A stretch of DNA of 64,000 nucleotides from Acidaminobacter sp. JC074 (GCF_022496765.1 NZ_VANV01000028.1:1-64000), one strand, 5' to 3'. Shown: positions 16,847 through 25,640, numbered from the stretch's first letter. Notes: generated from the letters alone by a model not told the origin. Numbers and translations are program-made.

Positions 16847-18361
16847 ATGCTTGAAATACTACATAATTTATTCAATGGTTTTTTAATTGCATTAGAACCT
16901 TATCATCTGTTATTAATCACATTTGGAGGTATACTAGGAACCATTGTAGGTATGTTGCCTGGTCTTGGACCAGCAACAGGGGTAGCGGTATTGATTCCGA
17001 TTACTTTTACCATGGGGCCAACGGCTGCTATGATTACCATGGCAGGTATATATTATGGTGCCATGTTTGGAGGATCGAGAAGTTCAATCTTGATCAATAC
17101 TCCTGGTGATGGTGCTGCTTTAGCAGCTACTTTTGATGGTTACCCTATGGCCATGAAAGGAAAAGCTGAGTCAGCTTTAGCTATATCTGCCATTGCATCT
17201 TTCATTGGTGGAACCATTGCTGCAGTATTTATGGTTGCACTTGCGACGCCTGTTGCAAGGTTTGCTTTGAAATTTGGACCAGCAGAATATTTCCTTTTGA
17301 TGGTTGCAGCACTGTCTATGACAGCTTCTATGTCAAAAGGAAACCAGCTTAAGGGTTTTATATCTTTAATCATAGGTTTGATGATTGCGACGATAGGTAT
17401 TGATGCTCAGTCGGGCATAAAAAGATTTACCTTTGGGATTCTTGAACTTCAAACTGGTATTGATTTTCTGATTGTTATTATTGGTATATATGCATTAGGA
17501 GAGGTTTTCAAGTCATATAAATCTATTGCAGATGGTACAAAAAAAGCGCAAAAGAAATTCGGTAAGATATGGATTAGTAAAAAGGAATGGGACTTATCCA
17601 AATGGCCAATTTTAAGATCCGCTCCATTAGGTTTTATAATAGGTGCTTTACCTGGTGCAGGCGGAACGATGGCTTCCTTAATGGCTTATAACAATGAAAA
17701 ACAACTATCCAAGCATCCAGAGGAATTTGGTCAAGGGGCTATTGAAGGATTGGCAGCACCAGAATCTGCGAATAACGCAGCCTCGGTAGGTGCATTGATT
17801 CCTATGTTAACATTGGGAATCCCTGGTTCAGGTACAACTGCAGTCATGATGGGGGCATTATTAATGTTAGGTATTCAACCAGGACCTTTATTGTTTACTC
17901 AACATGCAGATGTAGCCTGGTCATTGATAGCGAGTATGTTTATTGGTAATATTATCTTAGCGGTAGTTAATATTCCTTTGGCAGGTTTGCTTGTAAGGGT
18001 TTTAGCAATTCCAGCAAAGGTCTTATATCCGATTGTACTTGGGTTGTCTTTTGTAGGGGTTTATGCTATTGCTGGTAGTGTTGTTGACTTCTACTTGCTG
18101 GTATTGTTTGGTCTAGCTGGTTATGTGATGAAGAAAGTAAACATTCCAACTGCACCAATGATATTAGCTGTTATAGTGGGTAATACTATGGAACAATCTT
18201 TTAGACAGGCAATCAGAATTTCTGATGGCGAACTGAATATTTTTTATGGTTCAACTTTAGCGATTGCATTAATTCTTATCACACTTGTGTCAATTGTATT
18301 CCCGATCATTAAAGATCATATAAAGAAAATGCAAGTTAATAAATCACAGCAGGCAGCATAA
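16847..18361 (+). CDS. tctA: tripartite tricarboxylate transporter large membrane subunit (TctA)
   Basis: TctA is the ion-coupled permease of the system, with about twelve membrane segments over 504 residues. The family motifs are present: GTIVGMLPGLGPATGVAVLI near residue 30, YYGAMFGGSRSSILINTPGD near 68, and the second-half repeat GFIIGALPGAGGTMASL. Start ATG 16847 follows ATAGGAGGTT; a longer frame to 16754 overlaps tctB without a ribosome site. A 10-bp hairpin follows the gene. Confidence 0.93.
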   Translation: MLEILHNLFNGFLIALEPYHLLLITFGGILGTIVGMLPGLGPATGVAVLIPITFTMGPTAAMITMAGIYYGAMFGGSRSSILINTPGDGAALAATFDGYPMAMKGKAESALAISAIASFIGGTIAAVFMVALATPVARFALKFGPAEYFLLMVAALSMTASMSKGNQLKGFISLIIGLMIATIGIDAQSGIKRFTFGILELQTGIDFLIVIIGIYALGEVFKSYKSIADGTKKAQKKFGKIWISKKEWDLSKWPILRSAPLGFIIGALPGAGGTMASLMAYNNEKQLSKHPEEFGQGAIEGLAAPESANNAASVGALIPMLTLGIPGSGTTAVMMGALLMLGIQPGPLLFTQHADVAWSLIASMFIGNIILAVVNIPLAGLLVRVLAIPAKVLYPIVLGLSFVGVYAIAGSVVDFYLLVLFGLAGYVMKKVNIPTAPMILAVIVGNTMEQSFRQAIRISDGELNIFYGSTLAIALILITLVSIVFPIIKDHIKKMQVNKSQQAA

Positions 18362-18362
18362 T

Positions 18363-18388
18363 ATAAGACTAGTTTATACTAGTCTTAT
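18363..18388 (+). promoter_or_regulatory. perfect 10-bp hairpin after tctA
   Basis: ATAAGACTAG (18363-18372) pairs with CTAGTCTTAT (18379-18388) around a 6-base loop. Only a broken T run follows (TTGGTGTTTTC). It may be a weak terminator or a processing/stability element between the transporter and regulatory genes. Its stem top repeats the ACTAG/CTAGT core of the hairpin after tctC. Confidence 0.6.
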
Positions 18389-18412
18389 TGGTGTTTTCGA
18401 AAGGAAGTCATT

Positions 18413-20626
18413 TTGAGTAAAAATTGGAAACTTTATCATAGAATTCGCAAATCATATAGAAGTATTATAGCTCTAATAATTATTGGAATTGTGACAGTTG
18501 TTGTTTTGACTATATATTCTTATGTGTCGTTTAGAGATAATCTGATTACGAAAGAACAAGAACAACTCTTAACTATTGCTAAAACAACTTCGAAAACTTT
18601 GGAAGATTTTTTAGATGAGAAGAAAAAGGACTCAACAATTATGGTTCAGACCATTGTTGATGATTATCATGATAGTCTGAAAAAAGATGAGATTACTGAT
18701 TTTATATCGTATGCTTTAAATAATTACTTTAAAATTCAGAATGGTAAAATTTATCAGATACAGTTTTATGATGAATACGACCAGTTGATTTATTCAACTA
18801 TTCAATTTGAAGAAACCCTAGAAGTTGCTGCAGATACGAAACCATTCCAAGTACCAAAGGGACTTGATGGCCCTGTAATTGGTGAGATTTTTGAGCTTGA
18901 GAACAAGGACCTAGCCATTGATATTACAACGCCGGTTGTTGTAGACGGAGAACATAAAGGGCATCTAAGGTTGATACTTAAGATGGAAATGATGTACCGA
19001 TTATATTTGGAAGAGATACGTATTGGTTCAAAAGGATATGCATCTTTAAAAGACTCTGATGGTGTATTGATTATGCATCCTAAAAATGAGGACATTGGTG
19101 TGAATGTTATGGAGGCCAGAAAAAGTGAGTTTCCTGATTACGATTGGTCTGAACTTGAAACGTTAGTGGAATTACAAAAGTTAGAAGAATCTGGTACTGG
19201 TATCTATCATTCTATATGGTATCAAGATGCATCAAAAAAAAGAGTGAAAAAGTTTAGCGCTTTTTCTCATGTTAAGCTGGAAAATGATTTTTGGATATTG
19301 ACAGTCTCTATGGATTACAAAGAACTGAGTGATTTAGCGACTAATTATTTTTACAACAACATCGTTATCATAGGTTTGGTTCCGATTGTATTGGTAATTT
19401 TACTATTTTATATCCTTAACTTAAGAAAGAACATTGTTTACCTTGAAAATGAACAAAAATATATCAAGCAAGTTAAAGCGTTAAACAAAGATTTAGAAAA
19501 GGACATTGAAGAGAGAAAAGAACTGGAAAAAGCACTCTATGCTAGTAAGGAAAGATTTAAGCGGCTGTTCAATGCTGGTACTGATTTGATATTTGTTTTA
19601 CACAGAAATCCTACAAATGAAACTTATGAAATTATAAGAGTTAATGATATGGCTTGCAAGAAGTTTAACAAAAGCAGGGAAGCACTTATAGACAAGAATT
19701 TTTTGTCGCTTGCCTCAAATACAACTCAAATAGCAATGGATAACTTTTCTAAATGTATTGAAGATGACGAATTGTCCGTATTTGAGATGGATTTAATTTT
19801 AGCTGGCGGTATAACGCCATTCGAACTTTCAGGTCAAGTATTTTCTCTGGACAACAAGACTCTAATGATGCTTATTGCAAGAGATATATCAAAAAAGAAA
19901 GCACAAGAAGAGCAACTTGAAAGAGATCGAGGACTCTTAATTTATAAATTCAGACTTGTAGCTATGGGTGAGATGATAGCTAATATCGCTCATCAATGGC
20001 GACAGCCATTAGGTAGTTTAAGTTTAATGATTTCAAACTTAGACGATGCTTATGATCACCATGATTTAAATGAAGACTATTTTAAATCGACTATGAATAA
20101 TGCTCAGAATATTATTCAAAATATGTCTGCAATAATTGATGACTTTAGGTATTTCTTTAATCCGAGACAAGAAAAAACAAGTATCAGTATAAAAAATCAG
20201 ATAGAAAGTTCTTTGGAGATGGTTAAGGATCGAATTACGATTGGTGAAGTAAATATTTCCTTAGAAGACAGAAGTAAAAGCTGCATTTATGGATTTGAAA
20301 ATCAACTATCACAAGTTGTGCTTAACATTATTAACAATTCCATTGATGCAATGAAAGACATGACAAACAGAAAAATAGATATAATTATCGATGAATGTGA
20401 TCATCGGATTAGAGTTATGATATTCAATAATGGGGAAAACATACCTGATGAGGTCTTACCGAAAGTTTTTAATCCGTATTTTACGACAAAGGCTAACCAA
20501 GATGGTACTGGCATAGGACTTTATATGACCAAGATGATTATTGAGTCTAACTTTGGTGGAACAATTGGGATGTTTAATACAGAAGATGGTGTATGCACAG
20601 AAATTAATTTGCCGATAGGAGAGTAG
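18413..20626 (+). CDS. sensor histidine kinase with extracellular Cache-type sensor and PAS domain
   Basis: The 737-residue protein has a membrane segment near 17-39, a large outside domain to about 315 with a double-Cache look (GSKGYASLKDSDGVLIMHP), a second membrane segment near 317-338 and a coiled coil to 380. A PAS domain covers about 385-500. The phosphorylated histidine lies in NIAHQWRQPLGSLSL near residue 527. The ATPase domain shows NIINNSIDAM and GTGIGLYMTKMI. The start is TTG 18413 after AAAGGAAG. It lies just after the transporter and ahead of its response regulator, so it probably senses citrate or a related acid. It is not built like CitA or TctE. Confidence 0.9.
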   Translation: MSKNWKLYHRIRKSYRSIIALIIIGIVTVVVLTIYSYVSFRDNLITKEQEQLLTIAKTTSKTLEDFLDEKKKDSTIMVQTIVDDYHDSLKKDEITDFISYALNNYFKIQNGKIYQIQFYDEYDQLIYSTIQFEETLEVAADTKPFQVPKGLDGPVIGEIFELENKDLAIDITTPVVVDGEHKGHLRLILKMEMMYRLYLEEIRIGSKGYASLKDSDGVLIMHPKNEDIGVNVMEARKSEFPDYDWSELETLVELQKLEESGTGIYHSIWYQDASKKRVKKFSAFSHVKLENDFWILTVSMDYKELSDLATNYFYNNIVIIGLVPIVLVILLFYILNLRKNIVYLENEQKYIKQVKALNKDLEKDIEERKELEKALYASKERFKRLFNAGTDLIFVLHRNPTNETYEIIRVNDMACKKFNKSREALIDKNFLSLASNTTQIAMDNFSKCIEDDELSVFEMDLILAGGITPFELSGQVFSLDNKTLMMLIARDISKKKAQEEQLERDRGLLIYKFRLVAMGEMIANIAHQWRQPLGSLSLMISNLDDAYDHHDLNEDYFKSTMNNAQNIIQNMSAIIDDFRYFFNPRQEKTSISIKNQIESSLEMVKDRITIGEVNISLEDRSKSCIYGFENQLSQVVLNIINNSIDAMKDMTNRKIDIIIDECDHRIRVMIFNNGENIPDEVLPKVFNPYFTTKANQDGTGIGLYMTKMIIESNFGGTIGMFNTEDGVCTEINLPIGE

Positions 20627-20630
20627 AAAT

Positions 20631-21377
20631 ATGAACACAGAACTCTTAAAAAATGTAAGAATATTGTTTGTTGAAGATGATGAAATTCAAAGAAATGAAC
20701 TGTTTGTATACTTAAGTAGAAGAGTTCATAAAGTATACACCGCCAAGAACGGTGAGGAGGGTTTTGAGAAGTATTTACAAATAAAGCCCGATATTATTAT
20801 TACTGATTTGAGAATGCCAAAAATGGGTGGTCTTGAACTTGTAGAAAAAGTGAGATCTGAAGATCGTTTAACACCAATTATTGTTACAACAGCTATGAAT
20901 GACAAGGAAACGATTTTAAAGAGTATAGATGTTGGTATTACAAATTATATTGTTAAACCTGTCGATACAAATGAGTTGTTAGATATCTTGGCTGATGTTG
21001 TAAAAACGATTTTAGCTATGAATAACAACGATTTTGAAAGGATTGTAGATGGTGGTAAAGTCAATGAACTCAAAAATCACCTAACTAAGTTCTTAAAAGT
21101 AGAAACTGGTAAAGGTCCATCAGATATTAGGGTTCAGCTTCAACATGATTCTTGTGAAATATATATTCTAGATTTCTTGACAGTATACGAAAAAAATATG
21201 CTTCTTTATAAAAAGAATGTGCATCTTGTTAATCATAACAGAAATGTATTTTTAGAAGATCGAATTGAAGTTTTAGAGAAGATTATATGTGAAGACTTAA
21301 ATATTCAATATTCGATAAAAGAAATTAAGTCAGATGTTTCTAAATCGGAAATTTTCGTTAAGTGTATAATGAGCTAG
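20631..21377 (+). CDS. response regulator with REC domain and DUF2294/MpsC-like C-terminal domain
   Basis: Residues 1-125 form a receiver domain with acidic pocket E15/D16/D17, phosphoacceptor D59 in TDLRMPKMGG, T86/T87 and K109 in NYIVKPVD. Residues 135-248 show no recognisable helix-turn-helix. Instead the pattern GKGPSDIRVQL, then EIYILDFLTVYEKNMLLYKK and an arginine before a long helix, resembles DUF2294 (MpsC-type) domains. The gene follows the kinase by 4 bp with GGAGAG as ribosome site. Output by protein contact rather than DNA binding is therefore likely. The DUF2294 match was made by eye and needs a profile search. Confidence 0.75.
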   Translation: MNTELLKNVRILFVEDDEIQRNELFVYLSRRVHKVYTAKNGEEGFEKYLQIKPDIIITDLRMPKMGGLELVEKVRSEDRLTPIIVTTAMNDKETILKSIDVGITNYIVKPVDTNELLDILADVVKTILAMNNNDFERIVDGGKVNELKNHLTKFLKVETGKGPSDIRVQLQHDSCEIYILDFLTVYEKNMLLYKKNVHLVNHNRNVFLEDRIEVLEKIICEDLNIQYSIKEIKSDVSKSEIFVKCIMS

Positions 21378-21460
21378 AAGTGTGTCCTAGTTTTGTCTTA
21401 CATTGTTATCTCTAGCCTTCTGTTTTTTATAATATATAAATACTATTATAAATCCTTCTG

Positions 21461-21490
21461 TTGAGTAGATTTTTTGATGTTGGGTATAAA
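21461..21490 (+). promoter_or_regulatory. candidate promoter of the diguanylate cyclase gene
   Basis: TTGAGT (21461-21466) and TATAAA (21485-21490) are 18 bp apart and lie 22 bp before the start codon. Both boxes are partial matches. Confidence 0.4.
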
Positions 21491-21511
21491 ACTACACAGT
21501 AGAGGTGACTT

Positions 21512-23101
21512 ATGAAAAAGATAAGAGCAAATACATACATTTCTTATACATTGGCGATTTTGTTTATACTCTTATTAGTGGCGTTTACTTATATGAACTA
21601 TCAGTCCGATTTAAATGGCGCTAAAGAGGATTATGAATCATCTATTTACAGAGACTTAAAGTCTCAAGCAGATGTCATTGATGCCCGTATGGCGGAGATC
21701 TTTGACCGTGCTAAACTTCAAAAGTATTGGTTAGAAGAAATCACTCAGGAGTCTATGGATAAGATAGACTTAAATGATTATACATGGACCTATTTAGAGG
21801 ATTACGGCATTACCTCTTTAGATGAATCCAATGGATCTGGCAGCATCTATATCCATGGTCGCTTTGAAGATTTAAGTGATGATCAAGTAGATGAACTGAA
21901 GAGGATTTTAGCAGCCTTTGATGTGCAGCGCTTTATGTTAGACCACGTTGAGCTTTACACATGGAGCCTTTATTATACCGATATGGACATATTGGCGGGT
22001 TATCCATTTACTGAAGTATCAGAAGTCTTCGAGGTGGATTCTGTATCAGACCTGTATGACTATGTTAAAGACAATATCCATCAGATGAATGAAATGCCTT
22101 TAGAGGGGCTTTTAGACGGCTGGGAAAATGTTCTGAACTATTCCTACAATGAAGATCAAATTCTGTTCGGTAAGAATTGGCCGGTCCTAATAGAAGACAA
22201 GGCTCAAGGTATCTTCCAATCTGGCTTTGAACTGGAGCCTTTAGAAGACTTGGCTTACATGGATAAGGGCCATCTTATGATTTTAGATGCGGCTTTTCAA
22301 ATTGTTTCGGATAATGGAAAGAGAACAGAAACAATCATAAGCTATGATTTAGATGACAGTGGCTTTGTAGAAAATCCTTATGGCAAAGGGCTTTATCAAG
22401 TGAAGGATGGTCGTTTATCTTATATTTTAGACCTTGAAAAGGTGGACTGGAAACTCTTTTATAGTTTAGAAGATTCTTTTGACGGGGGCAGGGTCTATCA
22501 CTATCAGATATACCTCCTATTTATCTTAATATCGGGTCTTGTCCTTCTAAGATACATCTACCGGGTCAATCAGAAGAGGATCAAAGAAGAAAAGAAACTC
22601 TTAAGAGAGCTTATGCATGATCCTTTAACAGATGCTTGTAACAGAAATGCCCTTGACCAAATGCTGGATGATTTTGTGGAAGATCAAACGAACTTCTGTC
22701 TTGCCATGTTAGACATCGATGACTTTAAACATATCAATGATACCTATGGTCACGGTTTTGGAGACAAGGTTTTAAAACAGGTTGTAGAGACCATCAAGTT
22801 ATCTCTTCGTTCAAGCGATATTGTCTGCAGGTTTGGGGGAGAGGAATTTGTTCTTCTATTTAAAGATGCGGATTTAAATCTGTCACTTGATATTTCAAAT
22901 CGTATATTAAGAAACATCACCCTAGAGGCTTTGGAAAAATTAGAGGTAAAAGTAACCGTTTCTATCGGTCTGGTTATGTATAAAGAGGGATTTAGTCATG
23001 ATGAACTTTTAGAATTGGCTGATAAACATATGTATGAGGCCAAAAAACTCGGCAAAAATCAAGTGGTTTATCAAGAAAATATATCTTTTAATCAGCCTTA
23101 A
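21512..23101 (+). CDS. membrane-bound diguanylate cyclase (GGDEF)
   Basis: The enzyme makes cyclic di-GMP from two GTP. The 529-residue protein has a membrane segment at about 11-29, an extracytoplasmic sensing region of about 300 residues without a family I recognise, a second membrane segment near 333-350 and a GGDEF domain from about 370. The active site is RFGGEEF near residue 440. An RSSD allosteric site stands five residues upstream, so product inhibition should operate. The Asp-rich LAMLDIDDFKHINDTYGHG supports catalytic activity. The gene appears monocistronic. Its sensor is acidic and Tyr/Asp-rich. Confidence 0.92.
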   Translation: MKKIRANTYISYTLAILFILLLVAFTYMNYQSDLNGAKEDYESSIYRDLKSQADVIDARMAEIFDRAKLQKYWLEEITQESMDKIDLNDYTWTYLEDYGITSLDESNGSGSIYIHGRFEDLSDDQVDELKRILAAFDVQRFMLDHVELYTWSLYYTDMDILAGYPFTEVSEVFEVDSVSDLYDYVKDNIHQMNEMPLEGLLDGWENVLNYSYNEDQILFGKNWPVLIEDKAQGIFQSGFELEPLEDLAYMDKGHLMILDAAFQIVSDNGKRTETIISYDLDDSGFVENPYGKGLYQVKDGRLSYILDLEKVDWKLFYSLEDSFDGGRVYHYQIYLLFILISGLVLLRYIYRVNQKRIKEEKKLLRELMHDPLTDACNRNALDQMLDDFVEDQTNFCLAMLDIDDFKHINDTYGHGFGDKVLKQVVETIKLSLRSSDIVCRFGGEEFVLLFKDADLNLSLDISNRILRNITLEALEKLEVKVTVSIGLVMYKEGFSHDELLELADKHMYEAKKLGKNQVVYQENISFNQP

Positions 23102-23241
23102 GTTGTCAGAAGATTTCTAGATAATCAAACAATTTTTTCCTTAATCAGGCCCTATTTATCAAGCTTTTCATAGAAAGGGACCTCACTTTATGAGAAAACA
23201 CAAAAAAACATGAGATTTAATATAAAAAATCAAAAAAAGAC

Positions 23242-23271
23242 TTGATAAAATCAGTGTTTTCAATATATCAT
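23242..23271 (+). promoter_or_regulatory. candidate promoter of hup
   Basis: TTGATA (23242-23247) and a TATATC/TATCAT box (23264-23271) lie 16-18 bp apart. The leader to the hup start is about 75 nt. A-rich tracts at 23204-23240 upstream may help polymerase binding. Confidence 0.45.
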
Positions 23272-23355
23272 ATATATAGTGAGATGAGTGATATCAATCT
23301 CTTCGGAAATTATACGATGTGATTTTCGACTATTTATTAATAAGGAGGAATTGCT

Positions 23356-23634
23356 GTGAATAAAGCAGAATTAATTACAAGTATGGCTGAGAAGTCAGGT
23401 TTAACTAAGAAAGATGCTGAGTTAGCATTAAACGCATTCATGAAGTCTGTTGAGGAAGCACTTTTAGAGAGTGATAAGGTTCAATTAGTTGGTTTCGGTA
23501 CTTTCGACGTTAGAGAAAGAAAAGCTAGACAAGGTAGAAACCCAAGAGATCCTGAGCAAGTAATCGAAATCCCAGCTTCTAAAGCACCTGTTTTCAAAGC
23601 TGGTAAAGCGTTAAAAGAATTAGTTAACAAGTAA
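23356..23634 (+). CDS. hup: DNA-binding protein HU
   Basis: HU is the histone-like protein that bends and compacts DNA as a dimer. The 92-residue protein matches along its whole length: MNKAELITSMAEKSGLTKKD, the hinge GFGTFDVRERKARQGRNPRD and the C-terminal PVFKAGKALKELVNK. The start is GTG 23356 with a strong AAGGAGGAATTGCT site. It is followed by an intrinsic terminator and then rqcP, an order common in Clostridia. Codon use is biased to preferred codons, as expected for a highly expressed gene. Confidence 0.97.
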   Translation: MNKAELITSMAEKSGLTKKDAELALNAFMKSVEEALLESDKVQLVGFGTFDVRERKARQGRNPRDPEQVIEIPASKAPVFKAGKALKELVNK

Positions 23635-23655
23635 TCAGGTACATAACGAATATAG

Positions 23656-23697
23656 ACGTAGCAATACAAAGAATTTCTGAGTGCTGCTACGTTTTTT
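23656..23697 (+). terminator. intrinsic terminator after hup
   Basis: ACGTAGCA (23656-23663) pairs with TGCTACGT (23685-23692), followed by a T run. It lies 20 bp before rqcP, which may be read partly by passage through it or from a weak promoter not recognised here. Confidence 0.8.
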
Positions 23698-23717
23698 ATT
23701 TTTTTTAAGAGGTTATT

Positions 23718-23963
23718 ATGAGAATCGACAAGTATTTAAAGAATTCACGTTTGATTAAAAGAAGAACCATTGCAAAAGAAGCTTGCGATCAAGGGCGTAT
23801 TTTAATCAATGACAAGCCTGCTAAACCAGGTTCAATTGTTAGTGTGAATGATATTATCAGTATGGATTTTTCTTCTAGAATCATCAAGGTTAAGGTGCTT
23901 GATTTAAAAGAGCATGTTACCAAGGATGATGCAAAGGATATGTACGAAGTAATCGAGGGTTAA
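23718..23963 (+). CDS. rqcP: S4-domain RNA-binding protein RqcP (YabO)
   Basis: RqcP binds the large ribosomal subunit carrying a stalled peptidyl-tRNA and works with RqcH to add C-terminal alanine tails in ribosome quality control. The 81-residue protein is almost entirely an S4 domain: MRIDKYLKNSRLIKRRTIAK, then DQGRILINDKPAKPGSIVSV. It is adjacent to divIC (1 bp gap). In Bacillus the spore-coat-assembly genes yabP and yabQ lie between these two; they are absent here. The ribosome site AAGAGGTTATT precedes ATG 23718. Confidence 0.9.
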   Translation: MRIDKYLKNSRLIKRRTIAKEACDQGRILINDKPAKPGSIVSVNDIISMDFSSRIIKVKVLDLKEHVTKDDAKDMYEVIEG

Positions 23964-23964
23964 T

Positions 23965-24264
23965 ATGAAGAAGCGTAGAAGTTTTTTTAGAAGACATAGC
24001 ATTGCAATAGGCATACTCATCGTAGTAGCTATTTTTTCTGTGACCTCTACCATGATGAAACAAGACCTATATGAAAAGCTGAACCAACAAGGTGATGAAT
24101 ACATGGCCGAGATTGAAAGGCTAGAGAGAACTTTAAATCAATATCAAGAAGAACTTGACAGAGTAGAAACACTTGAGTTTGTGGAAGAATACGCCAGGGA
24201 AACTCTTAAGATGGTAAGTCCTGACGAAATCTATTTTCAGATTTACTACACAGATGACGAGTGA
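23965..24264 (+). CDS. divIC: septum formation initiator DivIC/FtsB family
   Basis: The 99-residue bitopic membrane protein has a basic cytoplasmic N-terminus (KKRRSFFRRHS), one membrane segment at about 12-30, an extracellular coiled coil with leucine/isoleucine heptads (MAEIERLERTLNQYQEEL) and the conserved FVEEYARETLKMVSPDEIYF. With FtsL and DivIB it forms the divisome complex that activates septal wall synthesis. It starts 1 bp after the rqcP stop. The downstream ppx gene begins 10 bp after its end. Confidence 0.9.
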   Translation: MKKRRSFFRRHSIAIGILIVVAIFSVTSTMMKQDLYEKLNQQGDEYMAEIERLERTLNQYQEELDRVETLEFVEEYARETLKMVSPDEIYFQIYYTDDE

Positions 24265-24274
24265 TGGAGAATTT

Positions 24275-25198
24275 ATGAGAAAAGTAGCATGCATCGATAT
24301 AGGGACCAACTCAGTAAGGATGATTGTATTAGATCCTGAAATGTCTTGTATCGAAGCAGAGAAATACATGGAAACCACACGTATTGGACATGGTGTGGAT
24401 GGCAGTAAAATCTTATCTGATGAAGGCATGGACAGAACTGTTGATGCACTAAGAAAATTTAAGGATTTGGCTTTGTCATCAGGTGCAGAAAAAATAATTG
24501 CCATTGCCACAAGTGCAGTAAGAGATGCTTCTAACAGAGATGTCTTTTTAGAACGTGTTCATGAACTTGGTATCCATGTAGAAATGATCAGTGGTCAAGA
24601 GGAAGCTAGACTGGGATTTTTAGGTGTTGCTAAAGGTCTGGCAGATTCAAACTTAGTAAAAGCAGAAGACAATGTACTTGTTATAGATATCGGTGGTGGT
24701 TCGACGGAGTTGATCGTTGGTAACCAGTCTGGTATTTTGTACTCGCACAGCTTAGATATTGGCGCTGTAAGAATGCATGATAAATTTGTTACAGAAGATC
24801 CAGTACCGCTTTTAGAACAACAAGATATGGCAGATTTTATCCGTCAGGCCATCAAACCTGAACTGGACAAGATTGCAGAGTATGACTTGAAAATGATAAT
24901 TGGTATAGGTGGTACCATCACAACAGCCGGCTCTATGGCTCTTGAAATGGATATCTACAATAGAAAGCGTATACACAACTATTATGTGCCTTTAGATACT
25001 GTTTATCAATTAAATAGAAAACTCTTGTCACAGACCGTTTTAGAGCGTCAGAAGCATAAAGGATTACAGCCTAAACGTGCTGATATTATTCCTTGTGGAT
25101 TTATGATCTTGCAACTTATTTTATTGGCTTTAGAAAAAGATGGTATTACCATCAGTGAATATGATAACTTAGAAGGTCTATTCTTTGACAAAGGTTAA
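24275..25198 (+). CDS. ppx: Ppx/GppA family exopolyphosphatase
   Basis: These enzymes remove phosphate from polyphosphate or hydrolyse pppGpp. The 307-residue protein has the actin-like ATPase fold: phosphate loop ACIDIGTNSVRMIV, IAIATSAVRDASNRD, VIDIGGGSTELIVG and the late GIGGTITTAGSMAL. This is the short form without the C-terminal HD domain of E. coli Ppx. ATG 24275 follows GATGGAG with 6 bases. It ends the rqcP-divIC-ppx group and is followed at once by a terminator. Confidence 0.88.
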   Translation: MRKVACIDIGTNSVRMIVLDPEMSCIEAEKYMETTRIGHGVDGSKILSDEGMDRTVDALRKFKDLALSSGAEKIIAIATSAVRDASNRDVFLERVHELGIHVEMISGQEEARLGFLGVAKGLADSNLVKAEDNVLVIDIGGGSTELIVGNQSGILYSHSLDIGAVRMHDKFVTEDPVPLLEQQDMADFIRQAIKPELDKIAEYDLKMIIGIGGTITTAGSMALEMDIYNRKRIHNYYVPLDTVYQLNRKLLSQTVLERQKHKGLQPKRADIIPCGFMILQLILLALEKDGITISEYDNLEGLFFDKG

Positions 25199-25202
25199 AA
25201 TG

Positions 25203-25226
25203 CACTTCTTTAAGAAGTGTTTTTTT
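25203..25226 (+). terminator. intrinsic terminator after ppx
   Basis: CACTTC (25203-25208) pairs with GAAGTG (25214-25219), followed by a run of seven T. Confidence 0.8.
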
Positions 25227-25251
25227 CTTTGAAAAAAATATGAAATACGTG

Positions 25252-25280
25252 TTGACAAAAGGACCATATTAAAGTATTAT
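25252..25280 (+). promoter_or_regulatory. promoter of the first tRNA-Leu
   Basis: TTGACA (25252-25257) and TATTAT (25275-25280) are 17 bp apart, 34 bp before the tRNA. The match is near consensus, as is usual for stable RNA genes. Confidence 0.85.
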
Positions 25281-25314
25281 ATTATTTGTTCGCAGCCAGT
25301 GTGAACGAAAAAAT

Positions 25315-25402
25315 GCCGAGGTGGCGGAACTGGCAGACGCACAGGACTTAAAATCCTGCGATCATTGCGATCGTACCGGTTCGATTCCGGTCCTCGGCAC
25401 CA
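25315..25402 (+). tRNA. tRNA-Leu (UAA anticodon), copy 1
   Basis: The 88-nt gene folds as a class II tRNA. The acceptor stem GCCGAGG pairs with CCTCGGC, the anticodon loop CTTAAAA reads UAA, the long variable arm is CGATC-ATTGC-GATCG, and the T arm contains GGTTCGATTCC. The 3' CCA is encoded. It has its own promoter and a terminator at 25407-25435. Confidence 0.97.
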
Positions 25403-25406
25403 AACG

Positions 25407-25435
25407 AAAGATGTACTTAGGTACATCTTTTTTTT
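25407..25435 (+). terminator. terminator after tRNA-Leu copy 1
   Basis: AAAGATGTAC (25407-25416) pairs perfectly with GTACATCTTT (25421-25430) and a T run follows. Confidence 0.9.
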
Positions 25436-25572
25436 ATAGTCAAAACGTGAAAATGTAGGGTGATATAGAAAAAAATTTTATCGTGACATTTGTTTAGAAT
25501 TTTACGAAAATAGTGATAATTAAGGTTTGAAAAAAACATTGAATATTTTTCGAAAAAAATGTGTATAAGTTG

Positions 25573-25601
25573 TTGACAAATGGATGAGTTTGCAGTATCA
25601 T
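25573..25601 (+). promoter_or_regulatory. promoter of the second tRNA-Leu
   Basis: TTGACA (25573-25578) and TATCAT (25596-25601) are 17 bp apart, 39 bp before the tRNA. Confidence 0.85.
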
Positions 25602-25640
25602 ATTATTTGTTCTCATGAGTTGAGACGACGCGATATAGAT

